From Rugamonas sp. (GTDB taxonomy: Bacteria; Pseudomonadota; Gammaproteobacteria; Burkholderiales; Burkholderiaceae_D), in the NCBI RefSeq assembly GCF_025354735.1, contig NZ_JANXMI010000309.1:1-36126 (forward strand): a DNA stretch of 36,126 bases, in the 5' to 3' direction. The position numbers and the translations under genes are program-made. A model generated the notes under the pieces. That model had not been told where the DNA came from. It worked only from the letters and a program-made list of their open reading frames with translations, and did not search any database. Below, piece by piece: positions 27,545 to 36,126 of the stretch (its first letter is position 1; each line of letters opens with the position of its first letter).

Positions 27545-27780
27545 GATGGCGCTCCGGTCGGAATCCAGCCGCGAGGCTGCGGACAGGAAGCCAGTCTGCG
27601 CCTGAAGACGGCGCGCTTCCGTGCGTTGACATACATAGCGCAGCCGCCGCCCAGGCAGGCGGCCGCCCTGCCGGGGGCGCGCGAAAACCGGGCCGCCCGC
27701 CGCGCCGCGGCATCCGATCGCGTCTGGCCGTGGGGATACGGTAAAATGACCGCAACTTTACTTCCACGCAATCAGACCAG

Positions 27781-29547
<1,767 letters not shown>

Positions 29548-29563
29548 GCGACCGGGAAGCCGG

Positions 29564-29589
29564 AAAAACCGCCTGCGGGCGGTTTTTTT
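29564..29589 (+). terminator. Intrinsic terminator after glnS
   Basis: AAAAACCGCC (29564-29573) pairs with GGCGGTTTTT (29578-29587) around a TGCG loop, and the T run continues to 29589. It begins 16 bases after the glnS stop codon. Confidence 0.95.
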
Positions 29590-29728
29590 ACGCCCATAAG
29601 ATTTACCGTTGAACAACAATCATACCAATTAGGCAAATGCTGCTTGACTGCACTTAATGAAACTTTATATATTTGAATATATTTTAGATTTCAACTAATT
29701 TGAGAGAGCTGCCGCTCAGCCACTGACA

Positions 29729-31564
29729 ATGCCAGCCTTCTACGTACAAAAACCGCCGTCGTTTCCCAAAAAACCCGTGCTGTGGAGCGGCTTGCTGCTG
29801 TCGCTGGGCGTCGGCGTGGCGTTTTATTTCGCCGCCGCGCTCTCGATCGAGCACGATGCCGACGAACGTTTCCGCAACCAGGCCAGTTCCGCCCGGTACA
29901 GCATCGCGGCCGGCGTCAAGGCCTACACCGACGTGCTGCGCGGCGTCACCAGTTTTTTCTCCGCCTCCGGGCATGTCAGCCGCGCCAGCTTCCATGCCTA
30001 TGTCGCGGGACTGGACTTGCCGCACCGCTTTGTTGCCATCGACGCCATCACGTTCGGCAGCTATCTCACCGACGAGCAGCGCGACGGGTTTGAACAGCGC
30101 ATGCGCGGCGGCCCCGACGCCGTTCCCGGCTTCGCCATCGAACCGGCCGAGCGGCGCCCGGAATACACCGTCATCACGCTGATCGAGCCGCTCACCTTCG
30201 CCGACAGACTGGGCGTCGACCTCGCCAGCCGCGACGTCGCGCTGCGCATGCTGGCGGCGTCGCGCGACAACGGCAGCATGATTTCGTCCGGGCGGCCGAT
30301 CGCCGTGTCCGGCCATCCCCTGCACGTCGACCTGGCCTTGCGGCTGCCGGCCTACCGGCTGGGGGCGCCGCTGCAAACGGCGGCGCAGCGCCAGGCCGCC
30401 TACCTGGGCTCGGTCGGCATCGGCCTCAACGTGCAGCGCCTGGTGCACAGCGCGCTCGACGCGATGCCCTGGCACCATGTGCGCCTGACCTTGCGCGGCG
30501 CCAACAACATGCCGCCGCCGGCGCCGCCCCGGCTCCTGTTCGACAGCCAGGAAGGCGCGGCCGCCGGCGCCCGGTCCAGCGAGGAATTCACCATCGTGCT
30601 GCCCATCGATTTCAACGGCTATCTGTGGCAAGCCCGCTTCAGCGCGCCCAAGGCCGAGATCTATTCGCGCTTCGACGCCTTTTTGCCGTGGCTGGCGATG
30701 CTGGCCGGCTTCATCGGCAGCATGCTGATGTCGGTGCTGTTCCACACGCTGGCCTCGTCGCGGCTGCGGGCCATCAAGATGGCCAAGGCCATGACCAAGG
30801 AATTGCGCGACAGCCAGTCCAAGCTGCAGCTGTCGCACCACAAGCTGCGCCGGCTGGCGGCGCACGCCGACCAGATCAAGGAAGAGGAGCGCAAGCGCAT
30901 CGCGCGCGAAATCCACGACGACCTGGGCCAGAACCTGCTGGTGCTGCGCATCGAGGCCGACATGCTGGCCACCCGCACCGGCGCACGCCACCGCCTGCTG
31001 CACGCGCGCGCCCGCAGCACCCTGGGCCACATCGACAGCACCATCAAGAGCGTGCGCCACATCATCAACGATCTGCGGCCGACCGTGCTCGACCTGGGCC
31101 TGGGCGCCGCCGTCGAGTGGCAGATCGCGCAGTTCCGCCAGCGCTCGGGCATGGTGTGCGAGCTGATCGAGCACCAGCAAGACATCGTCATCGACGACCA
31201 CGGCGCCACCGCCCTGTTCCGCGTGCTGCAAGAGTCGCTCAGCAATATTTTGCAGCACGCCAAGGCCAGCATGGTGCGGGTCGAGCTGCGCCAGCAGCAG
31301 GGGCAGTTGACCATGACGATCAGCGACAACGGCATCGGCATCGGCGCCCACAGCCGCAGCAAGGTCGGCTCCTTCGGCCTGGTCGGCATCGAGGAGCGCA
31401 TCAGCATCCTCGGCGGCCAGTGTTCGATCAGCGGCAGCCCGAAAGCCGGGTCGGTGGTGAGGGTTTCCGTGCCGGTCAGCTACCGGCCCGGCATGGCCGA
31501 TCCGGCGGACGCGGCGGCGGCGGTGATGGCGGGGGCGGCGGCGGCGGCGGCGGTGGCGGGCTAG
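29729..31564 (+). CDS. CHASE-domain sensor histidine kinase (NarL-type)
   Basis: A 611-residue membrane kinase. A first membrane segment (residues 20-42) is followed by an extracytoplasmic CHASE domain (about 45-305; HRFVAIDAITFGSY, RPEYTVITLIEPL and the D-L-ASR stretch fit). A second membrane segment lies near residues 310-335. A coiled coil then leads to the HisKA_3 domain with phospho-accepting H396 in RIAREIHDDLGQNLLVLR and a HATPase domain (VLQESLSNILQHAKAS, ISDNGIGIG, GSFGLVGIEERI). CHASE domains sense small ligands such as cytokinin-like compounds or peptides. The C-terminus is a poly-alanine tail. No response regulator is adjacent, so its partner lies elsewhere. The start at 29729 lacks a good ribosome-binding site; the AT-rich stretch at 29600-29700 is the likely promoter region. 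Confidence 0.92.
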   Translation: MPAFYVQKPPSFPKKPVLWSGLLLSLGVGVAFYFAAALSIEHDADERFRNQASSARYSIAAGVKAYTDVLRGVTSFFSASGHVSRASFHAYVAGLDLPHRFVAIDAITFGSYLTDEQRDGFEQRMRGGPDAVPGFAIEPAERRPEYTVITLIEPLTFADRLGVDLASRDVALRMLAASRDNGSMISSGRPIAVSGHPLHVDLALRLPAYRLGAPLQTAAQRQAAYLGSVGIGLNVQRLVHSALDAMPWHHVRLTLRGANNMPPPAPPRLLFDSQEGAAAGARSSEEFTIVLPIDFNGYLWQARFSAPKAEIYSRFDAFLPWLAMLAGFIGSMLMSVLFHTLASSRLRAIKMAKAMTKELRDSQSKLQLSHHKLRRLAAHADQIKEEERKRIAREIHDDLGQNLLVLRIEADMLATRTGARHRLLHARARSTLGHIDSTIKSVRHIINDLRPTVLDLGLGAAVEWQIAQFRQRSGMVCELIEHQQDIVIDDHGATALFRVLQESLSNILQHAKASMVRVELRQQQGQLTMTISDNGIGIGAHSRSKVGSFGLVGIEERISILGGQCSISGSPKAGSVVRVSVPVSYRPGMADPADAAAAVMAGAAAAAAVAG

Positions 31565-31625
31565 GCCGATGCGTCAGGCCGGTGTCGGAATTCGCGGCGC
31601 GGTTGAGGAATCTACTGAATGAAGT

Positions 31626-31667
31626 TTGATATTAATCAACAAGCGGCCGCGGGAGACGGACCAGAAT
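31626..31667 (+). promoter_or_regulatory. FNR/Anr-type box with class II promoter spacing
   Basis: TTGAT-ATTA-ATCAA (31626-31639) is a perfect match to the FNR/Anr consensus. If it is centred at -41.5, transcription would start near 31674 and the -10 hexamer would fall at 31662-31667, where CAGAAT matches TATAAT at four of six places. The leader would be about 36 bases to ATG 31710. This suggests that the following gene is switched on when oxygen is low. Confidence 0.65.
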
Positions 31668-31709
31668 AGCCTATGTTTTTTTGTCAACCACCACGAAAGG
31701 ATAGGCCGC

Positions 31710-32278
31710 ATGAACACATCCCACTATCAAGCGATCGCCGCACTGGATCTGGAACCGATCAAAGTCAAGCTGATGCACCGCGAGTCGGGGAAGGCTGGCC
31801 GCTGGAGCGGGCCGACGCGGTCGAGTTTGAATATCGCCGCTTCCTGATCCTGATGAAACAATTTCCAGCCGAGCATGTCGCGCCCCTGGTCGATGTCGAT
31901 ACCTTCTGGCACTACCACATCCACGACACGATGAAATACGCGGCCGACTGCCAGCAGGTGTTCGGCTACTTCCTGCACCACTTCCCCTACGTCGGCCTGC
32001 GCGGCGAGGCGGACGAGGCGCTCCACGCCAACGTCGGCGAGCGCATGAAACAACTGTATGAAACGACATTCGGCGTAGCCTATGTGCGCAGCGCAAGGAA
32101 CGCGCCGGCGGCCGACGACAGCCAGGCGGCGTGGTCGGTGGTGGTGCCGGTCGATGCCGCTCCGGCGCAAGCGGCGTGGTCGGTGGTCGTGCCGGTCGAT
32201 GCCGCCCAGGCGCTGGCGGCGATCGGCAATGCGCGACGGTCGAGTTTCGACAGCCTGCGTCCGCGCTTGAGCAATTAG
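31710..32278 (+). pseudogene. PF07173 (GRDP-like) protein gene, frameshifted
   Basis: The gene starts at ATG 31710 (MNTSHYQAIAALDLEPIKVK) after GAAAGGATA and keeps the family frame through HRESG. The rest of the protein continues in the -1 frame: GWPLERADAVEFEYRRFLIL, then VDTFWHYHIHDTMKYAADCQ and VFGYFLHHFPYVGLRGE. One G added to the GGGG at 31787-31790 restores a single frame of about 189 residues. I recall this family in Massilia as glycine-rich domain-containing protein-like; its function is unknown, and the several histidines (FWHYHIHD, LHHF) could bind metal. The C-terminus has a duplicated 15-residue unit. It may be a true mutation, phase variation, or a sequencing error. Confidence 0.75.
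32126..32205 (+). repeat. 45-bp direct duplication in the 3' end of the PF07173-like gene
   Basis: GCGGCGTGGTCGGTGGT begins copies at 32126 and 32171. About 35 bases are repeated almost exactly at a period of 45 bases, encoding AAWSVVVPVDAAPAQ and AAWSVVVPVDAAQA. The period is a multiple of three, so the frame is kept. Confidence 0.85.
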
Positions 32279-32678
32279 GCGCCGCCCACGGGCCTGGCGT
32301 GCCGCCGTTCGAGGCTGAACTGTTGCGGCACGGCCACAGCCTCGCCGGCGCCACCTTGCGCCTGCTGTATGGAGTGATTGTCAGCAACAGCCCACGGCCG
32401 GGAGGACTCCGGCGGCGCTCGCCTGCCACTGGACGATAGCGCACCGTGGCAACGGACGCCGGATCGGCGCGGCCATGCGGCTTATCCGAGCACTGTGGCG
32501 CAAAAAATGGCATACTCTGTGGCACTGGTGCACAATTGCGCGCCGGCCGCCCCTGCCACTCAGCCGCACGCGATCCGGCCCTGGAGCGACCATCCGGCAT
32601 CAGCATCCGCAGCGGCGGATCGGCGCGCGCACCTCCCGCGCCGCGAGTTCAGGCAGTCTCTATCGATTGGAGCACATC
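32279..32678. other. 400-base stretch without a recognised gene
   Basis: Between the PF07173-like gene and the small proline-rich gene I see no protein-like frame with a ribosome-binding site and no RNA family. All longer frames here run into the small gene out of context. The stretch near 32500-32560 is somewhat less GC-rich and could hold the promoter of the small gene, but no convincing boxes are visible. Confidence 0.5.
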
Positions 32679-32867
32679 ATGACGGTCAACTCCGTTTCAT
32701 CCAGCAACGCCGTAGTGCAAGCGACGCCGACCCGGCAACCCGATCCGCCCAAGCAGATTGACAAGCCTGCCGAGCGCGTCGCCCCACCGCCGCCGCCGAC
32801 CGCGTCCACGCCGTCGGTCAACACCAGCGGCCAGAAAATCGGCACCACGATCAGCACTTCCGCCTGA
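32679..32867 (+). CDS. Small proline-rich protein (62 aa)
   Basis: A 62-residue protein starting MTVNSVSSSNAVVQATPTRQ, with a central PDPPKQ...APPPPPTAS proline-rich stretch and ending GTTISTSA. It is Ser/Thr/Pro-rich without hydrophobic segments, so it is probably disordered. I do not know its function. GGAG precedes ATG 32679 by eight bases and a strong terminator lies 20 bases after the stop, which supports a real single-gene unit. Confidence 0.7.
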   Translation: MTVNSVSSSNAVVQATPTRQPDPPKQIDKPAERVAPPPPPTASTPSVNTSGQKIGTTISTSA

Positions 32868-32886
32868 GCAGTCCGGGCGGCATCGA

Positions 32887-32926
32887 CAGACCCCGCGGGC
32901 CGACGGCCGGCGCGGTCTGTTTTTTT
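32887..32926 (+). terminator. Intrinsic terminator after the proline-rich gene
   Basis: CAGACC (32887-32892) pairs with GGTCTG (32914-32919), with further GCG and GGCC pairing inside, followed by seven T (32920-32926). Confidence 0.85.
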
Positions 32927-32952
32927 GCGTCCGACGCCGCCGCAGGGCGAAA

Positions 32953-32985
32953 AAAAACGGCGCGAGCCAAGCCCGCGCCGTTTTT
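32953..32985. terminator. Bidirectional terminator between convergent genes
   Basis: AAAAACGGCGCG (32953-32964) pairs with CGCGCCGTTTTT (32974-32985) around a 9-base loop. On the minus strand it is followed by eight T, so it mainly serves the XRE-like gene that ends at 33003; on the plus strand it backs up the terminator at 32887-32926. Confidence 0.88.
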
Positions 32986-33002
32986 GCGTGAGTCGCGGGG
33001 AC

Positions 33003-33242
33003 TCAGGCAGCCATCAGTTCGCGCAGTTCACGGATGCTGAAATCGCTGATTTCATGCATGCGGATCAGGATGGTGGCGCCGATAGGCAGCGTGTTGTGAC
33101 GGATTTTACTGATAACCGGCGGCGCCACTTCCAGCGCGCGCGACAGGGCCGCATCATTTTTCAGTTGCAGCTTCTCGATGATGGCATCGAGAACACGGTT
33201 AGGGTTGTACGTAGGCGACGCGGTGAGTTCTTTGATAGACAT
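33003..33242 (-). CDS. Small XRE-like helix-turn-helix protein (79 aa)
   Basis: A 79-residue protein whose centre reads as a Cro/CI-type helix-turn-helix: LDAIIEKLQLKNDAALSRAL, then EVAPPVISKIRHNTLPIGAT and ILIRMHEISDFSIRELREL. The two recognition helices fall near residues 30-50. There is no other domain, so it is either a small regulator or a DNA-binding accessory protein. No clear ribosome-binding site precedes ATG 33242. The 248-base upstream region is AT-rich with overlapping palindromes at 33388-33405. It ends at a strong terminator and so forms its own unit. Confidence 0.78.
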   Translation of the reverse strand: MSIKELTASPTYNPNRVLDAIIEKLQLKNDAALSRALEVAPPVISKIRHNTLPIGATILIRMHEISDFSIRELRELMAA

Positions 33243-33387
33243 GATAGTTTCGTGTAAGTGTCAGGCCATTTTGGAAAAAAAACGACACTGAAATTAAAAA
33301 ATATTTAGCTGTATTACCAAGGCTGCACTACGAAACACGGTCGTTTAATGCCGGTTTTTAGCGCACAAGCAACATAATACACGATTT

Positions 33388-33405
33388 CGTTAACGTTAGA
33401 CTAAC
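33388..33405. promoter_or_regulatory. Overlapping palindromes upstream of the XRE-like gene
   Basis: CGTTAACG (33388-33395) runs into GTTAG-A-CTAAC (33395-33405), sharing one base. A TATTAT box on the minus strand lies at 33374-33379, just downstream toward the gene. The position fits an operator overlapping the -35 region, perhaps for autoregulation. Confidence 0.35.
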
Positions 33406-33490
33406 TGGCTCGTAATTTTGTGAGATTTTGATAGATTGTACGCCCAATTCTTGTGCTACGAATATTATCCATGCGAAAAGGCGGTCGGAA

Positions 33491-33742
33491 TCAGTGGGAA
33501 AGACGGACTCCGGCGGCTAGAAATAGCCATTCGACGGCAAGTAAAGTTGCCAATTGAGCTAGACTACCGGGGAGGGTGAGGCAATAATCGGCGGCGTACA
33601 GGCTGCGGCTGTGGCCGGCCTCGCCATACCAGCCGAGCTGGCGCCGGATTTCATCGGGCGCGGGCGGCGGACGGCGCGCCATCTCACGTTGATGCATATA
33701 AGCACGGACCTGCTCTTTGCTGGGATGCGGTATCGTTTGCAT
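33491..33742 (-). CDS. Hypothetical protein (83 aa)
   Basis: An 83-residue protein that I do not recognise. It starts MQTIPHPSKEQVRAYMHQRE, has a proline stretch (RRPPPAPDEIRRQLGW), and ends with a hydrophobic C-terminal third (LAQLATLLAVEWLFLAAGVR) that could be a membrane anchor or a buried helix. ATG 33742 has AGGAG seven bases upstream, so it is preferred over the open frame to 33760. It stands between intergenic regions of about 250 bases on both sides; neither holds another recognisable gene. Confidence 0.68.
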   Translation of the reverse strand: MQTIPHPSKEQVRAYMHQREMARRPPPAPDEIRRQLGWYGEAGHSRSLYAADYCLTLPGSLAQLATLLAVEWLFLAAGVRLSH

Positions 33743-33980
33743 GCGCTCTCCTGGGGGCAACGCCGGCCATGGTGGCCGTCCAAACTCGCGGCCATCATCG
33801 TCGACGAAGGCTTACGATACGCCGCGAACGGCGCTGGCGCTTGATCGCCGTCAAATGCCGTTCATGCACCAGCATACAACTACTGGCGCGGCGCAAACCA
33901 TTTTTGTCGCCGAGAAAGCAATGTGTTGCTTTTTAGGCTGGAACGAGGCCGCGCCGCAAGTCCGGCGCTTGCTCCGGCGC

Positions 33981-34268
33981 TCAGCGCGATATTGCGACCG
34001 GGCGCTTAACCCGGCTTCTTTTGACGCACGCGCAACTGCTGCTTTTTCTGCGTCTGCACCTTGTTTTGATTTGCTCGTACAGGGCGACGGCGTCCTTGCC
34101 GGCCTGCACGGCCGTGCGCAGATCGTCCACTTCATCATGCTTGATGAAATAACCGTCATCCTGGGCGTCGACCACCAGCTTGATGGCGGCCGAGTCCTCC
34201 AGTTCGTACAGTTCGGTGAGGAGGGTCGTCACCTCGTCCAGATATTCTTCATATGTCATGGTGCTCAT
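33981..34268 (-). CDS. Small hypothetical protein, probably frameshifted near its end
   Basis: The reading frame from ATG 34268 (AAGGA seven bases upstream) gives MSTMTYEEYLDEVTTLLTEL and continues as a normal acidic helical protein to ALYEQIK (residue 68). As sequenced it then turns into an unusual Cys/Arg/Ser-rich tail and stops at 33981 (95 aa). Adding one A to the AAAA at 34064-34067 gives NKVQTQKKQQLRVRQKKPG and a stop at 34006, for 87 residues, which looks more natural. I know no function. It lies 20 bases after the SDR gene on the same strand, so the two are probably co-transcribed. Confidence 0.65.
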   Translation of the reverse strand: MSTMTYEEYLDEVTTLLTELYELEDSAAIKLVVDAQDDGYFIKHDEVDDLRTAVQAGKDAVALYEQIKTRCRRRKSSSCACVKRSRVKRPVAISR

Positions 34269-34288
34269 GCTGATTTCCTTGCTCGGCT

Positions 34289-35185
34289 TCAATCCGCCAT
34301 TTTAACGCAGGCGGCCAGGGTCGAGGCCACCGTCGGATAACGCAGCCGCACGCCGAGTTCGCCGGTCAGCCTGTCGTTGCGCAGGCGCCGCGATTCCGAC
34401 ATGAACGATAACAGGGCCGGCGTCACCACCCGGGCCAGCTCGGCGCGCGCCAGGCGCGGCGGGCGCGGCAGCGCGAAGGCGTCGGCCACGGCGTCGAAAT
34501 AGTCGGCCATCTTCATGTCGCTGTCGTCGACGGCGTGATAGACCCGGCCCGGCCGGCCGCGCCACAGCGCGCGCGCAATGATGGCGGCCAGGTCATCGGC
34601 GTGGATGTGGTTGGTGTATACGTCGTCGGCCTCGGCCAGCGCCGGCGTGCCCTCGCGCAAGCGCTTGAGCGGCAAGCGGTCGGCGCCGTAAATGCCGGGC
34701 ACGCGCAGGATGGCGACGCGGGCGCGGGCGCCGACGGCCCAGTGCCGCAACACCTGTTCGGCGTCGACGCGGCGGTGGGCGCGGGCGTTGGCCGGCGCGA
34801 CCGGACGGGTCTCATCGAACAGCGCGCCGCCGCAGTCGCCGTAGACCCCGGTGGTGCTGACATAAACCAGCCGCGCCCGCTCGGGTAAAATGGCGGTCAG
34901 GCGGCGCGTGCGGCGGTCCAGCGCGCCGTCGCCCTGCGGCGGCGCCAGGTGGACGATGTAGCGCGCCAGGCCGGCCAGCCGGCGCAGCGTGGCCGGCTGG
35001 TCGAGGTCGGCCACCAGCGGCACGGCGCCGGCCGCGCGCAACTCGGCGCAGCGCTCCGGCCGGCTGGTGACGGCGTAGACGCGGAAGCGCGCGCGCAACA
35101 AGGGCAGCAGGCGCAGGCCGGCGTCGCCGCAGCCCAGTATCAGCAAGCGCGGCCGTTTGATTTTTTGACTGTGAGTGTTTTTCAT
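34289..35185 (-). CDS. NAD(P)-binding SDR-type epimerase/dehydratase family protein
   Basis: A 298-residue extended-SDR-like protein (YeeZ type). The Rossmann motif is LLILGCGDAGLRLLPLL near residues 13-29. VYVSTTGVYGDCGGALFDE holds the serine/tyrosine region of the active site; the usual YxxxK is degenerate (the region reads RAHRRVDAEQVLRHW), so catalytic activity is uncertain. VAILRVPGIYGADR and YTNHIHADDLA are family landmarks. The frame is open far upstream to 36097, but that part is antisense to the next gene; ATG 35185 (MKNTHSQ) is the start just before the Rossmann strand. Its start codon lies only 12 bases from that of the divergent reductase gene. Confidence 0.88.
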   Translation of the reverse strand: MKNTHSQKIKRPRLLILGCGDAGLRLLPLLRARFRVYAVTSRPERCAELRAAGAVPLVADLDQPATLRRLAGLARYIVHLAPPQGDGALDRRTRRLTAILPERARLVYVSTTGVYGDCGGALFDETRPVAPANARAHRRVDAEQVLRHWAVGARARVAILRVPGIYGADRLPLKRLREGTPALAEADDVYTNHIHADDLAAIIARALWRGRPGRVYHAVDDSDMKMADYFDAVADAFALPRPPRLARAELARVVTPALLSFMSESRRLRNDRLTGELGVRLRYPTVASTLAACVKMAD

Positions 35186-35197
35186 CTGAAAGATTGT

Positions 35198-36126
35198 ATG
35201 ACGTTCCACATAACTGTACAGCCCAGCGGCCACCAATTCGACTGCGACGCCGATGAAACCGTGTTGTCGGCCGCCATGCGCGCCGGCGTCGGCCTGCCTT
35301 ACGGCTGCAAGAACGGCGCCTGCGGCTCCTGCAAGGGCAAGGTCGTGTCCGGCGCCGTCAGCCACAAGGCGCACCAGCAGCGCGCGCTGACGCCGGAAGA
35401 AGAAGAACAAGGTTGGTCCCTGTTCTGCTGCGCCACCGCGCACGGCGACCTGGTGATCGAGGCGCGCGAAGTGGCCGGCAGCGGCGACTTCCCGATCAAG
35501 AAAATGCCGTCGCGCGTGAGCACCATCGAAAAAGTCGCGCCGGACGTGGTCGTCATCACCCTGCAATTGCCGGCCAATGAAAAGCTGCAATACCGCGCCG
35601 GCCAGTATATCGAATTCATGCTGCGCGACGGCAAGCGCCGCAGCTACAGCATGGCCACCGCGCCCGACGGCGACGCGCCGATTTCGCTGCACATCCGCCA
35701 CATGCCGGGCGGCCTGTTCACCGACCAGGTGTTCGGCACCATGAAGGAGCGCGACATTTTGCGTTTCGAGGGGCCGCTGGGCACCTTCTTCGTGCGCGAG
35801 GATGGCGAACAGCCGATGGTGCTGCTGGCCTCGGGCACCGGTTTCGCGCCGATCAAGGCCATCGTCGAGCACATGGTGCACACGCGGTCGACGCGCGCCA
35901 TGACCTTGTACTGGGGCGGACGGCGGCCGCAGGATTTGTATATGGACGCGCTGTGCCGCCAGTGGGCCGCCGAGCTGCCCAACTTCACCTATGTGCCGGT
36001 GGTGTCGAACGCGCTCGACGAAGACCAGTGGCGCGGCCGCAGCGGCTTCGTGCATCAGGCGGTGATGGACGATCTGCCGGATTTGTCCGGCCATCAAGTG
36101 TATGCCTGCGGCGCGCCCATCGTGGT
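35198..36126 (+). CDS. Ferredoxin/flavin oxidoreductase, CDP-6-deoxy-delta-3,4-glucoseen reductase-like (partial)
   Basis: The gene runs off the window; 309 codons are visible. The N-terminal plant-type ferredoxin domain has C37, C42 and C45 (GCKNGACGSC) and a fourth ligand at C77 or C78 for a [2Fe-2S] cluster. The FAD domain has RRSYSMATAP, and the NAD domain has LLASGTGFAPIKAIVEH and YWGGRRPQDLY. This order matches AscD/E3-type reductases and also the reductase parts of aromatic oxygenases. In betaproteobacteria such a gene is usually a stand-alone housekeeping reductase of uncertain partner rather than part of deoxysugar synthesis; no sugar gene is nearby. GAAAG precedes ATG 35198. Confidence 0.9.
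   Translation, partial: MTFHITVQPSGHQFDCDADETVLSAAMRAGVGLPYGCKNGACGSCKGKVVSGAVSHKAHQQRALTPEEEEQGWSLFCCATAHGDLVIEAREVAGSGDFPIKKMPSRVSTIEKVAPDVVVITLQLPANEKLQYRAGQYIEFMLRDGKRRSYSMATAPDGDAPISLHIRHMPGGLFTDQVFGTMKERDILRFEGPLGTFFVREDGEQPMVLLASGTGFAPIKAIVEHMVHTRSTRAMTLYWGGRRPQDLYMDALCRQWAAELPNFTYVPVVSNALDEDQWRGRSGFVHQAVMDDLPDLSGHQVYACGAPIV

Noticed and set aside
32520..32541. Possible sigma-54 promoter (TGGCAC ... TTGC) before the proline-rich gene
   Set aside because: The spacing between GG and GC elements is about five bases too long for a -24/-12 promoter.
33427..33441. Possible second FNR-type box (TTGATAGATTGTA)
   Set aside because: Only the left half matches the consensus; the right half is not ATCAA.

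Overview
The window reads as chromosomal DNA of a GC-rich betaproteobacterium, most likely Oxalobacteraceae (Massilia/Duganella/Janthinobacterium relatives). This rests on the strong G/C bias at third codon positions, a DUF3579 protein, the rpsP-rimM-trmD-rplS operon followed by CoA-pyrophosphatase and CobD/CbiB-like genes, a PF07173-type small protein of the kind seen in Massilia, and dispersed GGTCTGACCCCG palindromes. I see no insertion sequence, phage, CRISPR array, tRNA or rRNA. Most of the window is core genome with small accessory genes between.

Layout. 1-3356 (minus): repeats, a secreted M16 zinc protease and a DUF3579 protein. 3625-7536 (minus): rpsP, rimM, trmD, rplS, terminator, Nudix CoA pyrophosphatase, CobD/CbiB-like membrane protein. 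7768-9273 (plus): TM2-domain membrane protein and a ketopantoate reductase-family enzyme. 9409-13090 (minus): etfB, etfA and an acyl-CoA dehydrogenase, i.e. a fatty-acid oxidation electron-transfer unit with a 12-bp palindrome near the etfB promoter. 13357-17279 (minus): TusA-like protein, alaS, glycerophosphodiester phosphodiesterase. 17484-20897 (plus): class III CoA-transferase and a LytS/LytTR two-component pair. 20955-24660: small helical protein, secreted DUF1223 protein, MFS transporter, divergent LysR regulator.

24708-27288 (minus) holds the least explained block. A stand-alone J-domain protein is followed by three tightly coupled genes that I cannot assign to any family, and a possible 50-residue gene lies just upstream. 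This is the best candidate for an undescribed system. 27781-31564 (plus): glnS with its terminator, then a CHASE-domain histidine kinase without an adjacent response regulator.

31565-36126 holds small genes. A perfect FNR/Anr-type box (TTGAT-N4-ATCAA) sits at class II spacing before a PF07173-like gene that is broken by a single-base loss in a G run. A proline-rich 62-residue protein, an XRE-like 79-residue protein and two other small hypothetical genes follow, one of which also appears to have lost a base in an A run. A SDR-type NAD(P)-binding protein then lies divergent from a ferredoxin/flavin reductase that runs off the end.

All family calls come from reading translated sequence and from memory of the families; no database search was run.
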